Assembly: GCA_964242625.1 (NCBI GenBank)
Contig: CAXTAO010000011.1
Location: forward strand, 20,619 to 84,618
Source of the DNA: JASLDZ01 sp964242625
GTDB taxonomy: Bacteria; Pseudomonadota; Alphaproteobacteria; Caulobacterales; Caulobacteraceae
Direction of reading: 5' to 3'
DNA: 64,000 bases
Shown: positions 63,768 to 64,000 of the stretch, piece after piece
How the letters are laid out: each line of letters starts with the position of its first letter
How positions within the stretch are numbered: position 1 is the first letter of the stretch
The notes under the pieces: generated by a model
Seen by the model: only the letters and a program-made list of their open reading frames with translations
Told to the model about the DNA's origin: nothing
The model's database searches: none
Position numbers and translations under genes: made by a program

Positions 63768-63913
63768 GGCGGGTGGGTTAGCGCGCACCGCGTAGCGGGG
63801 GCAACGGGTGGAGCTTGTGGTGAGCGGGCAGGTCCGCCTTGCGGCGGGCGCTGCGCGCGGTGTCTCCGGCGCTTTGGTCTGTGCGCGCGGAGGGGGCCGC
63901 CGTGCTCGGTCGC

Positions 63914-63955
63914 GTCAAGGGACGCTTCGCTCTCCGCTGACGCTCCGCCCTTGAC
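63914..63955. repeat. imperfect inverted repeat near the right edge
   Basis: GTCAAGGG (63914-63921) and CCCTTGAC (63948-63955) flank a 26-nt spacer with GCTC/CGCT-type internal repeats. It lies upstream of murC in gene-free sequence (63768-64000), where I see no other feature. Could be a dispersed repeat or the terminator of an off-window gene. Confidence 0.4.
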
Positions 63956-64000
63956 CCGCCCTGCGCGCGACGGCTGACGCGTGGGCGTCGGGACGCGGGG

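Overview
The window is 64 kb of very G+C-rich chromosomal DNA (about 70% or more by eye, strong G/C third positions). It reads as an alphaproteobacterium, most likely a Caulobacterales-like or other CtrA/CcrM-type lineage. Supporting signs are the cox operon order coxB-coxA-ctaB-coxF-ctaG-coxC-DUF983-surf1-thrC-M16 peptidase, DUF2794 and DUF1223 proteins, a PhyR general-stress regulator, the murC-murB-ddl-ftsQ-ftsA-ftsZ-lpxC-bamD-recN-ligA block, and a CtrA-type TTAA-N7-TTAA box with a GANTC site upstream of ftsZ. The genus is not determined. Almost all of it is ordinary core chromosome. No IS element, integrase, CRISPR array, rRNA or convincing tRNA was seen.

Layout. 1-1.1 kb: 3' part of aroB. 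1.1-8.5 kb: a minus-strand fatty-acid beta-oxidation operon (MerR regulator, acyl-CoA dehydrogenase, dienoyl-CoA-reductase-like SDR, OsmC, thiolase, bifunctional hydratase/dehydrogenase) with a palindromic operator upstream of the regulator. 8.5-18.7 kb: the aa3 cytochrome c oxidase operon with its assembly factors, then thrC and an M16 peptidase. 18.7-25.7 kb: secreted CocE-type hydrolase plus a membrane protein, two thioesterases, DUF2256, CoA-ester lyase, 2H phosphoesterase, SGNH esterase, Bax-inhibitor-1 protein. 25.7-35.4 kb: DUF2794, DUF1223, aconitase, ccmAB, DUF1697, GNAT, asd and two RNA-methyltransferase-like genes. 35.4-43.8 kb: an AT-richer PEP-CTERM protein gene, hrpB, an amino-acid permease, and an OmpR-type two-component system coupled to an EF-hand lipoprotein. 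43.8-46.9 kb: a stress locus (DUF883, PhyR, DUF1345, a 59-aa acidic protein, a KGG protein, DUF2147). 46.9-63.8 kb: ligA, recN, bamD, lpxC, ftsZ, an HPt protein, ftsA, ftsQ, ddl, then an arsR/SRPBCC pair and a four-gene small-ORF cluster, then murB, a GFA-family gene and murC.

How the genes work together. The strongest new-looking signal is the stress locus. Four sites there fit or nearly fit the EcfG sigma-factor promoter GGAAC-N16-CGTT: a perfect one upstream of phyR and one-mismatch versions upstream of DUF883, the 59-aa gene and the KGG gene. No nepR or ecfG gene is visible beside phyR. The second is in the division cluster: a single-domain histidine phosphotransfer protein sits between ftsA and ftsZ, and a consensus CtrA box plus GANTC lie in the ftsZ leader. 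Other items for follow-up are a GFA-family gene translationally coupled between murC and murB, an apparently leaderless arsR whose start codon lies in its own palindromic operator, and an uncharacterised four-gene small-ORF cluster next to a REP-like palindrome.
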